Under the pieces are notes generated by a model. It was not told the origin of the DNA and ran no database searches. It worked only from the letters and a program-made list of their open reading frames with translations. Positions 1 to 6,450 of a DNA stretch of 64,000 nt are shown here, piece after piece; the first letter of the stretch is position 1; each line of letters begins with the position of its first letter. Location: assembly GCF_001436415.1 (NCBI RefSeq), contig NZ_AYZB01000058.1, positions 1-64,000 on the forward strand, read 5' to 3'. The position numbers and the translations under genes were made by a program. The DNA comes from Latilactobacillus graminis DSM 20719 (GTDB taxonomy: Bacteria; Bacillota; Bacilli; Lactobacillales; Lactobacillaceae).

Positions 1-53
1 AGAGCGCATGACTGTTAATCATGATGTCGTCAGTTCGAGCCTGACAACCGGAG
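1..53 (+). tRNA. tRNA-Asn(GTT), 5' truncated by window edge
   Basis: Anticodon loop CTGTTAA sits between ATGA and TCAT. The T arm is GTCAG/CTGAC around TTCGAGC, followed by the 3' acceptor strand AACCGGA and discriminator G. The 5' acceptor strand and most of the D arm lie outside the window. It is the first of a tRNA run, which suggests an rRNA/tRNA operon upstream. Confidence 0.9.
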
Positions 54-58
54 TCATT

Positions 59-87
59 AAACGGTTGAGATATTTCAATCGTTTTTT
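59..87 (+). terminator. hairpin plus T-run between tRNA-Asn and tRNA-Glu
   Basis: AAACGGTTGA pairs with TTCAATCGTTT and is followed by six T. It looks like an intrinsic terminator, yet only five bases separate it from tRNA-Glu, leaving no room for a new promoter. Partial read-through or RNA processing is therefore likely. Confidence 0.55.
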
Positions 88-92
88 ATTTC

Positions 93-164
93 GGCCCGTT
101 GGTCAAGTGGTTAAGACACCGCCCTTTCACGGCGGTATCATGGGTTCAAATCCCGTACGGGTCA
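93..164 (+). tRNA. tRNA-Glu(TTC)
   Basis: Full cloverleaf: acceptor GGCCCGT/ACGGGTC with one G-T pair, anticodon stem CCGCC/GGCGG around CTTTCAC, and T loop TTCAAAT. The discriminator is A. CCA is not encoded. Confidence 0.95.
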
Positions 165-172
165 TCGTTAAT

Positions 173-245
173 GCCGGCTTAGCTCAGTTGGTAGAGCATC
201 GGTATCGTAAACCGAGGGTCACAGGTTCGACTCCTGCAGCCGGCA
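173..245 (+). tRNA. tRNA-Thr(CGT)
   Basis: Acceptor GCCGGCT/AGCCGGC, anticodon stem TCGGT/ACCGA around ATCGTAA (anticodon CGT, reads ACG), T loop TTCGACT, discriminator A. CCA is not encoded. Confidence 0.95.
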
Positions 246-271
246 TATCATTAGCATATATTGTCCTATTA

Positions 272-314
272 AGCATTGTGGTTACTGGAATTGCAGTAAC
301 TACGATGCTTTTTT
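272..314 (+). terminator. terminator of the tRNA run
   Basis: A 16-bp stem (AGCATTGTGGTTACTG with CAGTAACTACGATGCT, two G-T pairs) and a six-base loop are followed by a T-run. Confidence 0.85.
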
Positions 315-477
315 CGTATATTACTTGGCCTGCCCATGAAGTAATATAATGAAAAGGATGGTTGACATTACAGCATATCCTCTAAAAACATGATGGGTAT
401 CCCTCGTTTAAAAGGATCGTGTGTCTTTAATTGATGAAAAAATGCTGAAAGTCATTCGGTTAATATTGAAAAAAGAA
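315..477. other. intergenic stretch with no recognised element
   Basis: Together with the flanking terminator and promoter this fills the 380-base gap between tRNA-Thr and dtpT. I see no credible open frame with a ribosome site, no riboswitch signature and no extended repeat here. Confidence 0.5.
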
Positions 478-506
478 TTGATTTAAGATTAAAATAAGAT
501 TATAAT
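478..506 (+). promoter_or_regulatory. dtpT promoter
   Basis: TTGATT and TATAAT are separated by 17 bases. Transcription would start near 513, leaving a leader of about 110 bases in which I recognise no riboswitch or T-box. Confidence 0.75.
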
Positions 507-625
507 AGCCTTTATAGATTCTAAGCGAATGATAAGAGATCTCTTGTATCGGCAAGTCGATTCAATTTAGTAACTATCAAATTCTTAGTTTCCGTAATAA
601 TAAAGTTTTAAAGTGGGGTATTACA

Positions 626-2086
626 ATGGAAGATAAACAAGAAAAAACATTCTTTGGTCAACCGCATGGGCTATCAACACTGTTCTTCACTGAAATGTGG
701 GAACGTTTTAGTTACTATGGGATGCGTGCAATTCTATTATTCTATATGTATTTTGCTTTAGATAAGGGCGGTCTTGGTTTTGACAAGACAACAGCGATGT
801 CAGTAATGGCAATCTATGGTTCAATGGTTTATCTAGCCAGTGTTGTTGGCGGCTGGTTAAGCGATCGAATCTGGGGAAGCTTCAAAACCGTCTTTATTGG
901 TGGTGTATTGATTATGTTGGGACATATTGCGTTAGCAATGCCAATGGGTGCAGCAGCTTTATTTATTTCAATTGCTTTGATTGTTGCAGGAACTGGGCTA
1001 TTAAAACCAAATGTTTCTGAAATGGTTGGTAGTTTATATAGTGAAGATGATCGTCGTCGAGATGCAGGTTTCAGTATGTTTGTCTTCGGAATTAACTTAG
1101 GTTCATTCATTGCACCCATTATTGTCGGTGCAGTTGGGCAGAAAATTAATTTCCATTTAGGCTTTTCGTTAGCCGCTGTTGGGATGTTTTTTGGTTTAAT
1201 TCAATATTACCGCGGTCGCTCGCAGTTTAGTAAAGGCAATTCAAAACCTACAGATCCAATAGCTGCAGATGAATTATCAAGTGTAATTCGTAGAATTATT
1301 ATTGGTTTAATTGCAGTTGTGATAATTGTTGCTGCAATGCAATTTACAGGTAACCTAAATATTGACAATATTGTCTTGATTATTTCAATCGTTGCGATTG
1401 CGTTACCGATTATTTATTTCTACCGTATGTTAGCTAGCAAAAAAGTTACTAAGAAAGAACGTTCACGTGTGTTGGCGTATATTCCGTTATTTATTGCTGC
1501 TGCTGTTTTCTGGGGAATCGAAGAATCTGGTTCCGTTGTCTTGGCGTTATTCGCAGAGGATCGAACGGTACTACACATCGGTCATATGAGTTTGGCTGCT
1601 TCGTCGTTTCAATCATTGAATCCGCTATTTATTATGCTTTTAACGCCGCTGTTTGTGTGGTTGTGGAGCACATGGAAAAAACAACCATCAGCGCCTGGTA
1701 AGTTTGCGGTAGGATTAATCTTCGCCGGTTTATCATACATGTTCATGGCACTTCCTGGGTTATTAAATGGAACAACTGGTCGAGTTAGCCCATTTTGGCT
1801 TATTGGTTCATGGTTCATCGTTGAGATTGCTGAAATGTTAATTTCACCAATTGGTTTATCAATTACGACTAAATTGGCACCAAAAGCGTTCCAAGCACAA
1901 ATGATGAGTATGTGGTTCTTAGCAGATGCTGCAGGGCAAGCGGTTAATGCACAACTTGTACGTTTATATTCACCACAAACTGAAATTAGATATTTCTTAG
2001 GGATTGGGATTGTGAGTGCCATTTTTGGTATCATCTTAATCTTCTTCGTTAAACCCATCCATAAATTAATGGAGGGTGTCAATTAA
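626..2086 (+). CDS. dtpT: di/tripeptide:H+ symporter (POT/PTR family)
   Basis: A 486-residue polytopic membrane protein with about 12 or more hydrophobic segments and the POT-family signature near the N terminus (FTEMWERFSYYGMRAIL, residues about 21-37), which carries the conserved ExxER-type proton-coupling residues. Length matches DtpT of lactic acid bacteria. The role inferred from the family is proton-driven uptake of di- and tripeptides, central to nitrogen nutrition in these organisms. It is monocistronic: it has its own TATAAT promoter about 110 bases upstream and a strong terminator immediately downstream. The ATG start follows an AAGTGGGG-like, weak ribosome site. Confidence 0.93.
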   Translation: MEDKQEKTFFGQPHGLSTLFFTEMWERFSYYGMRAILLFYMYFALDKGGLGFDKTTAMSVMAIYGSMVYLASVVGGWLSDRIWGSFKTVFIGGVLIMLGHIALAMPMGAAALFISIALIVAGTGLLKPNVSEMVGSLYSEDDRRRDAGFSMFVFGINLGSFIAPIIVGAVGQKINFHLGFSLAAVGMFFGLIQYYRGRSQFSKGNSKPTDPIAADELSSVIRRIIIGLIAVVIIVAAMQFTGNLNIDNIVLIISIVAIALPIIYFYRMLASKKVTKKERSRVLAYIPLFIAAAVFWGIEESGSVVLALFAEDRTVLHIGHMSLAASSFQSLNPLFIMLLTPLFVWLWSTWKKQPSAPGKFAVGLIFAGLSYMFMALPGLLNGTTGRVSPFWLIGSWFIVEIAEMLISPIGLSITTKLAPKAFQAQMMSMWFLADAAGQAVNAQLVRLYSPQTEIRYFLGIGIVSAIFGIILIFFVKPIHKLMEGVN

Positions 2087-2093
2087 ATTAAAA

Positions 2094-2132
2094 AAAGTCT
2101 TGATTATTTATGCAATAATTGAGACTTTTTTT
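2094..2132 (+). terminator. dtpT terminator
   Basis: AAGTCTTGATTATT and AATAATTGAGACTT form a long stem ending in seven T. It begins a few bases after the dtpT stop codon. Confidence 0.9.
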
Positions 2133-2203
2133 GTATTTTGGGGTTGATTTTTAGTTGATTATTTTGTAAACTAATATAGTTGAATCGATAAGAGGAAACG
2201 TAT

Positions 2204-2284
2204 GGAGGAGTAGCGAAGTGGCTAAACGCGGCGGACTGTAAATCCGCTCCTTCGGGTTCGGTGGTTCGAATCCACTCTCCTCCA
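2204..2284 (+). tRNA. tRNA-Tyr(GTA)
   Basis: Class II tRNA of 81 bases: acceptor GGAGGAG/CTCCTCC, anticodon loop CTGTAAA, a long variable arm (CTCCTTCGGG region) and T loop TTCGAAT. The discriminator is A and CCA is not encoded. Confidence 0.95.
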
Positions 2285-2290
2285 CTTGAT

Positions 2291-2362
2291 TGGGCTATGG
2301 CCAAGCGGTAAGGCAACAGGTTTTGATCCTGTCATGCGCTGGTTCGAATCCAGCTAGCCCAA
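2291..2362 (+). tRNA. tRNA-Gln(TTG)
   Basis: Acceptor TGGGCTA/TAGCCCA, anticodon stem ACAGG/CCTGT around TTTTGAT, T arm GCTGG/CCAGC. It lies six bases after tRNA-Tyr, so the two are probably cotranscribed. Confidence 0.95.
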
Positions 2363-2368
2363 TACTTT

Positions 2369-2398
2369 AAAGACATCTTACATAGATGTCTTTTTTTT
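2369..2398 (+). terminator. terminator of tRNA-Tyr/Gln unit
   Basis: AAAGACATCT and AGATGTCTTT flank a five-base loop, followed by a T-run. Confidence 0.9.
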
Positions 2399-2406
2399 AT
2401 TCAGAA

Positions 2407-2435
2407 TTGACTTTCAACTGCTAGTCCGGTATTCT
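2407..2435 (+). promoter_or_regulatory. proC promoter
   Basis: TTGACT, 17-base spacer, TATTCT. The predicted start is about 20 bases before the proC start codon. Confidence 0.75.
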
Positions 2436-2462
2436 TGAGGCAATCTTAAAAGGGGTGGCAGA

Positions 2463-3266
2463 ATGAAAATTGGATTTATTGGTGTCGGTAACATGGCACA
2501 AGCAATGATTAAAGGGTTAGTGAAAGCTGATCAAATCGCAACAGCGGATATTTTAGTGCATGGCGGACATCCAGCGAATTACGCGGATTTTGTGGCTGAA
2601 CAACGGGTTACAGCTGTTGCAGATAACAATTCAGTGGTTGAACAAGCCGATATCATTTTTTTAGCGGTAAAACCTTACATTGTGCCACAGGTTCTAGCGG
2701 AAACAAATGCGGCTTTTAAAGCACATCAACCATTGATGGTTTCAATGGCAGCCGGTTTATCGCTTGATAAATTAGCAGAACAATCTGCCGCAGATTTACC
2801 AATTTTACGCATCATGCCAAACGTCAACGTGGCCAACCGTGCAGGGATCACAGCTGTTGTTGGGAATGAACAAGTCAATGCAGACCAATTGGCTCGTGTG
2901 AAGGACGTCCTTGCTCAACTCGGTGGCGTGGTTGAAATCGGCGAAAAAGATTTCACAACCTTCAGCGCGTTGGCTGGGAGTTCACCAGCGTTTGTTTATC
3001 TATTTATTGATTCGATGGCCCGAGCGGGCGTTAAACATGGCTTAACGAAAAAGGCCGCAACTGAGATTGCAGCCCAAGCTGTTTTAGGCAGTGCTCAAAA
3101 CGTGCTCATGAGTGATGTTTCACCTTGGGATTTAGTGGATCAAGTTTCTTCACCAGGTGGGACAACTATTGCTGGTTTATTGGCAATGGAGGAAGCCGGC
3201 TTAATGACGGCAGTGGTCAAGGGCATTGACGCAACAATTGCCAAGGATTTAGAAAGCCAGAAATAA
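2463..3266 (+). CDS. proC: pyrroline-5-carboxylate reductase
   Basis: The 267-residue product has the usual ProC length. The N terminus carries a Rossmann nucleotide-binding loop (GFIGVGNMAQAM, residues about 4-15), and the C-terminal third carries the ProC signature (DQVSSPGGTTIAGL, residues about 222-235). By family it reduces 1-pyrroline-5-carboxylate to L-proline with NAD(P)H in the cytoplasm, the last step of proline synthesis. An AAAAGGGGTGG ribosome site precedes the ATG. It stands alone with its own promoter and a strong terminator shared with the converging gene, so it appears monocistronic. Confidence 0.95.
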   Translation: MKIGFIGVGNMAQAMIKGLVKADQIATADILVHGGHPANYADFVAEQRVTAVADNNSVVEQADIIFLAVKPYIVPQVLAETNAAFKAHQPLMVSMAAGLSLDKLAEQSAADLPILRIMPNVNVANRAGITAVVGNEQVNADQLARVKDVLAQLGGVVEIGEKDFTTFSALAGSSPAFVYLFIDSMARAGVKHGLTKKAATEIAAQAVLGSAQNVLMSDVSPWDLVDQVSSPGGTTIAGLLAMEEAGLMTAVVKGIDATIAKDLESQK

Positions 3267-3334
3267 AGTAGCTTCGAGCGTGGTTGTCTGATAATCGCAG
3301 CTAAACGCAAGATGATATGTTTAACAACACGTTT

Positions 3335-3386
3335 AAAAAGCGGGGGATTCGATACCTTATTGAGTATCAAATCCCCCGCTTTTTTT
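3335..3386. terminator. terminator between converging genes
   Basis: AAGCGGGGGATT pairs with AATCCCCCGCTT, with an inner GATAC/GTATC stem. There are seven T on the plus side and A-rich sequence before it, so it can serve proC and probably the converging oxidoreductase. Confidence 0.9.
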
Positions 3387-3389
3387 GCG

Positions 3390-4307
3390 TTACGCCTTTG
3401 TAAAGTGAACCATTGAATGGCAGAGTTGGTGGGTGAGCAAACTACTTTCTGGTAAGACTGGGTTTGCGCCATTGGTTTCAAGGGCAGTAATAAACGCATT
3501 AATCATTGGCGCAAATCCGCGGGTTTCTAATGTGGGGGTCCAATCAGCCGCAGTTTGAATGCGACTGCCTTCTGCCGCTTGTGTTGTGTAGTGCGTCAGA
3601 TTATCGACGGTGAATAACCCGTGCGGGGTTTGGAGACTGGTGATTTCTTGATTGGTGCCACTTTGCATGTTTAAAGTGGCACTGATTAATTGGCGCGGTG
3701 TTTCAATCGTTAATTGCGCGAGTTGTAAATTGCCGTTTGCATCCTGCTGACAGTATGGTCGGATTTTGTAATTGGTACCTAGTGAATCAGCCAAGAAAAG
3801 CGCCGTATCGATAGTGTGAATCATCAGGTCATAAATGGCAAAGGCAGTTGGTTGACGCGTAGCTACGCGTGTTTTAGTGACGTTAATCAGCTGCTTATCA
3901 GGTAAGTTATTTAATTTCTGTAAAAATGGGGCAAAGCGGCGGTTGAAACCAACCGTTAAGAGACGTTCTTTGCTAGCCGCGAGTTTGTATAACTCGGCGA
4001 CTTCCAGAGGATTTTCACTTAGCGGTTTATCGACAAAAACGTGTAAACCATTGAGTAAGGCTTGTTTAACATACTGATAGTGGGTCGCAGTTGGCGTGTG
4101 AATAAAAACTGCATCAAGTGGCTGTTCAAGTAATGCGTCAAATGACAAGCAGCCACGTTCTAAATGATATTGCGCTTGCAGCTGCGCTAATTTAGCTGGT
4201 TGACGGGTACATAAGACCCAATCAACTCGGTCTTGCAGCTGCGCCATTACAGGTAAATATGCTTTTTGGGCAATGTTTCCAAGTCCAATAACACCGATTT
4301 TTAGCAT
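3390..4307 (-). CDS. Gfo/Idh/MocA-family oxidoreductase (MviM-like)
   Basis: About 305 residues from the ATG at 4307. That start is chosen because it follows AAGGAGTTTATTG and because residue 2 onward gives the Rossmann motif GVIGLGNIAQ; a longer in-frame reading adds only a hydrophobic tail. The motif DKPLSENP (residues about 95-102) contains the conserved family lysine. The family performs NAD(P)-dependent oxidation/reduction of sugars or related polyols; the substrate cannot be read from the sequence. A TATACT -10 with an extended TG lies at 4340-4345 on the minus strand. The gene converges on proC, stands alone, and its neighbours give no clue to its pathway. Confidence 0.8.
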   Translation of the reverse strand: MLKIGVIGLGNIAQKAYLPVMAQLQDRVDWVLCTRQPAKLAQLQAQYHLERGCLSFDALLEQPLDAVFIHTPTATHYQYVKQALLNGLHVFVDKPLSENPLEVAELYKLAASKERLLTVGFNRRFAPFLQKLNNLPDKQLINVTKTRVATRQPTAFAIYDLMIHTIDTALFLADSLGTNYKIRPYCQQDANGNLQLAQLTIETPRQLISATLNMQSGTNQEITSLQTPHGLFTVDNLTHYTTQAAEGSRIQTAADWTPTLETRGFAPMINAFITALETNGANPVLPESSLLTHQLCHSMVHFTKA

Positions 4308-4387
4308 CAATAAACTCCTTAATATGAATGAATAAATATAGTATAGCAAATTAACAAGAAAACGGTTCAAAGTTTAGTCAGAATCCC

Positions 4388-4416
4388 TTGTTTTTTTGGT
4401 CTATACCATTTATACT
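4388..4416 (+). promoter_or_regulatory. nagA-nagR promoter
   Basis: TTGTTT, 17-base spacer, TATACT. The spacer contains the operator-like palindrome at 4397-4408, so a bound repressor would block RNA polymerase directly. Confidence 0.8.
4397..4408. promoter_or_regulatory. dre-like operator for NagR-type GntR repressor
   Basis: The palindrome TGGTCTATACCA lies between -35 and -10. It resembles the dre sites (TGGTCTAGACCA-type) bound by NagR/YvoA and DasR, GntR/HutC-family regulators of N-acetylglucosamine genes. The repressor gene two positions downstream belongs to that family. The match rests on recognition; no binding data were used. Confidence 0.7.
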
Positions 4417-4448
4417 AAAGGTAATTTAAAGATAGAGGTGGATGGATA

Positions 4449-5588
4449 ATGGCAGTAAAAGTATTAAAACATGCGGTAATCTATACAGGTGATGACGTTA
4501 TCGAAGATGGTTATATTCGTTTCGATGATAAAATTTTGGCAGTGGGCCCAATGTTCGACTACAAGGCACAAGCTGGCGAAACGATCCAAGACGTCAAAGG
4601 TAAGACAATTATTCCTGGCTTCATTGACGTTCACTGCCACGGCGGGTATGGGTTTGATGCAATGGATGGCGATGCTGACCAAATCGACGAAATGGCAACT
4701 AAGATGATGCAAAACGAAGGGGTCACGACTTTATTTGCAACAACGATGACGCAATCAAACGAAAACATCGCCAATGCCATGCGTGGGGTTAGAGCGGCAG
4801 CTGAAAAAAATCCATTAATTCAAGGGGTTCACTTGGAAGGGCCATTTATCGCACCCATCTTCAAAGGAGCGCAACCAGAACAATTTATTAAAGATCCAGA
4901 TGTTGATTTGTTGGACGAATGGAACAAGCTATCTGGCAACCGCGTGCGTTTAATTACTTATGCACCAGAAGATCCCGGTTCAAAAGCATTCGAAGACTAC
5001 TGCTTAGCACACAACATCGTCCCTTCGGTTGGTCACAGTAATGCAACCCGCGAACAAATGCTCGAAAGTAAAGCAACGCACGTCACACATTTATACAACG
5101 CGCAACGTGAATTTAAGCATCGCGAACCTGGTGTGACAGGGCATGCAATGCTAGAAGACAACATGTACGCTGAATTAATCGCCGATGGCTTCCACATCGT
5201 CCCGGATATGATTAAATTGGCGTATGAACAAAAAGGGGCAGAGCGCATCGACCTGGTTACTGATTCAATGCGTGCTAAAGGGATTGCAGAAGGCGAAAGC
5301 GAATTGGGGGGCCAAAAAGTAATCGTTAAAGACAAACAAGCGCGCCTCGAAGATGGCACTTTAGCCGGATCAGTGTTAACATATATCGATGCCTTCAAGA
5401 ATATTCAAACATTTACGGGTTGTGGCATTTTTGAAGCTGTGATGATGTCAAGTGTTAACCAAGCTGAAGAATTTGGCTTGACACAAAAAGGTAAATTAGA
5501 AGAAGGTCGGGATGCTGATTTCAACCTCTTAGACCATCAGCAAAACTTAGTCGCAACTTACAGCTTTGGAAACGGCTATCAACATTAA
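4449..5588 (+). CDS. nagA: N-acetylglucosamine-6-phosphate deacetylase
   Basis: The 379-residue amidohydrolase has the metal-binding HxH pair (H62, H64 in VHCHGGYG), a metal-site glutamate region (HLEGPFI, about 127-133), histidines in SVGHSNA and VTHLYNA, and the catalytic aspartate D272 in VTDSM. The family converts GlcNAc-6-phosphate to glucosamine-6-phosphate plus acetate, feeding wall synthesis or glycolysis through NagB or GlmS. It heads a two-gene operon with the GntR regulator, whose start lies 18 bases after its stop. Expression is probably induced by a GlcNAc- or GlcN-6-phosphate signal through the operator in its promoter. Confidence 0.95.
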   Translation: MAVKVLKHAVIYTGDDVIEDGYIRFDDKILAVGPMFDYKAQAGETIQDVKGKTIIPGFIDVHCHGGYGFDAMDGDADQIDEMATKMMQNEGVTTLFATTMTQSNENIANAMRGVRAAAEKNPLIQGVHLEGPFIAPIFKGAQPEQFIKDPDVDLLDEWNKLSGNRVRLITYAPEDPGSKAFEDYCLAHNIVPSVGHSNATREQMLESKATHVTHLYNAQREFKHREPGVTGHAMLEDNMYAELIADGFHIVPDMIKLAYEQKGAERIDLVTDSMRAKGIAEGESELGGQKVIVKDKQARLEDGTLAGSVLTYIDAFKNIQTFTGCGIFEAVMMSSVNQAEEFGLTQKGKLEEGRDADFNLLDHQQNLVATYSFGNGYQH

Positions 5589-5606
5589 TAGTTAGGAGTG
5601 TGTCCC

Positions 5607-6308
5607 ATGGAATCACCTGTTTATATTCAAATTCATAATCAACTTAAAAAGGATATTGAAGCCGGCAAGTGGTCGATTGGAGATCGAATTCCTTCAGAAC
5701 GGGAGCTTGCTTTAAATTTCGAAGTCTCACGAATGACATTACGGCAAGCCGTACAAACATTAGTTGACGAAGGGATTTTGGAACGTCGGATTGGGGCTGG
5801 GACATATGTCGCTAACCAAAAGGTGCAAGAAAAAATGTCCGGCGTCACTAGTTTTACTGACTTAATGACTGCCCAAGGTAAGCAGCCATCCAGTAAAACC
5901 ATCTCGTTTCATATTGCCAACCCATCGCTTAGTGAAGCTGAAAAGCTCCAATTAAAAGATGGTGAGCAGGTCCTCCGCATGGAGCGGATTCGTTATGCCG
6001 ATAACATGCCAATCTGTTTTGAAGTGGCAACCGTGCCGCAAAGCTTAGTTGCCGATTTCAGCAAAGCTGAAATCACGTCGTCATTCTATAAAACATTAGC
6101 CGAAAAAGGGGGCTATGAAATGGGCGGTGCCCAACAGACCGTCTCAGCTCAACTTGCCTCAGAACGAATTGCCGAATATCTCGACATTAAGCGCAATGGC
6201 TCAATCTTGAAATTACGACAAGTTTCCTTCTTATCAAACGGTGAACCTTTCGAATATGTCCGCACCCAATATGTAGGCGAACGATTTGAATTTTATTTGG
6301 AACGGTAA
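5607..6308 (+). CDS. nagR: GntR/HutC-family repressor, NagR-like
   Basis: About 233 residues from ATG 5607, which lies nine bases after AGGAG; an in-frame GTG at 5598 touches the ribosome site and is unlikely. Residues about 5-70 form the GntR winged helix (SERELALNFEVSRMTLRQA). Residues about 85-230 form the UTRA ligand-binding domain typical of HutC-type regulators that sense sugar phosphates. The gene directly follows nagA, and a dre-like palindrome sits in the shared promoter, so autogenous repression of nagA-nagR relieved by an amino-sugar phosphate is the natural inference. A terminator closes the operon. Confidence 0.87.
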   Translation: MESPVYIQIHNQLKKDIEAGKWSIGDRIPSERELALNFEVSRMTLRQAVQTLVDEGILERRIGAGTYVANQKVQEKMSGVTSFTDLMTAQGKQPSSKTISFHIANPSLSEAEKLQLKDGEQVLRMERIRYADNMPICFEVATVPQSLVADFSKAEITSSFYKTLAEKGGYEMGGAQQTVSAQLASERIAEYLDIKRNGSILKLRQVSFLSNGEPFEYVRTQYVGERFEFYLER

Positions 6309-6311
6309 AGC

Positions 6312-6353
6312 AAAAGACCTAATTGAGGAATTTACCTTGGTTGGGTCTTTTTT
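6312..6353 (+). terminator. nagA-nagR terminator
   Basis: AAAAGACCTAA and TTGGGTCTTTT are paired, with further T. A long imperfect loop separates the arms. Confidence 0.75.
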
Positions 6354-6450
6354 AATACTGATTATAAAAATATTAAGTTTATTTCAATCTATCTAGACAA
6401 TATGGTAAGGTGTTAATAGTGCTTTATTTTTGATAAAGGTGGAATTCAGA

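Noticed and set aside
8-349. Open frame running across the first tRNA genes
   Set aside because: It reads through three tRNAs and has no ribosome site; the tRNA structures explain the region fully.
513-625. T-box or other riboswitch in the dtpT leader
   Set aside because: No T-box consensus, specifier loop or terminator/antiterminator pair could be found in the 110 bases.
5598-5606. GTG 5598 as start of the GntR gene
   Set aside because: It abuts the AGGAG site; ATG 5607 is correctly spaced.
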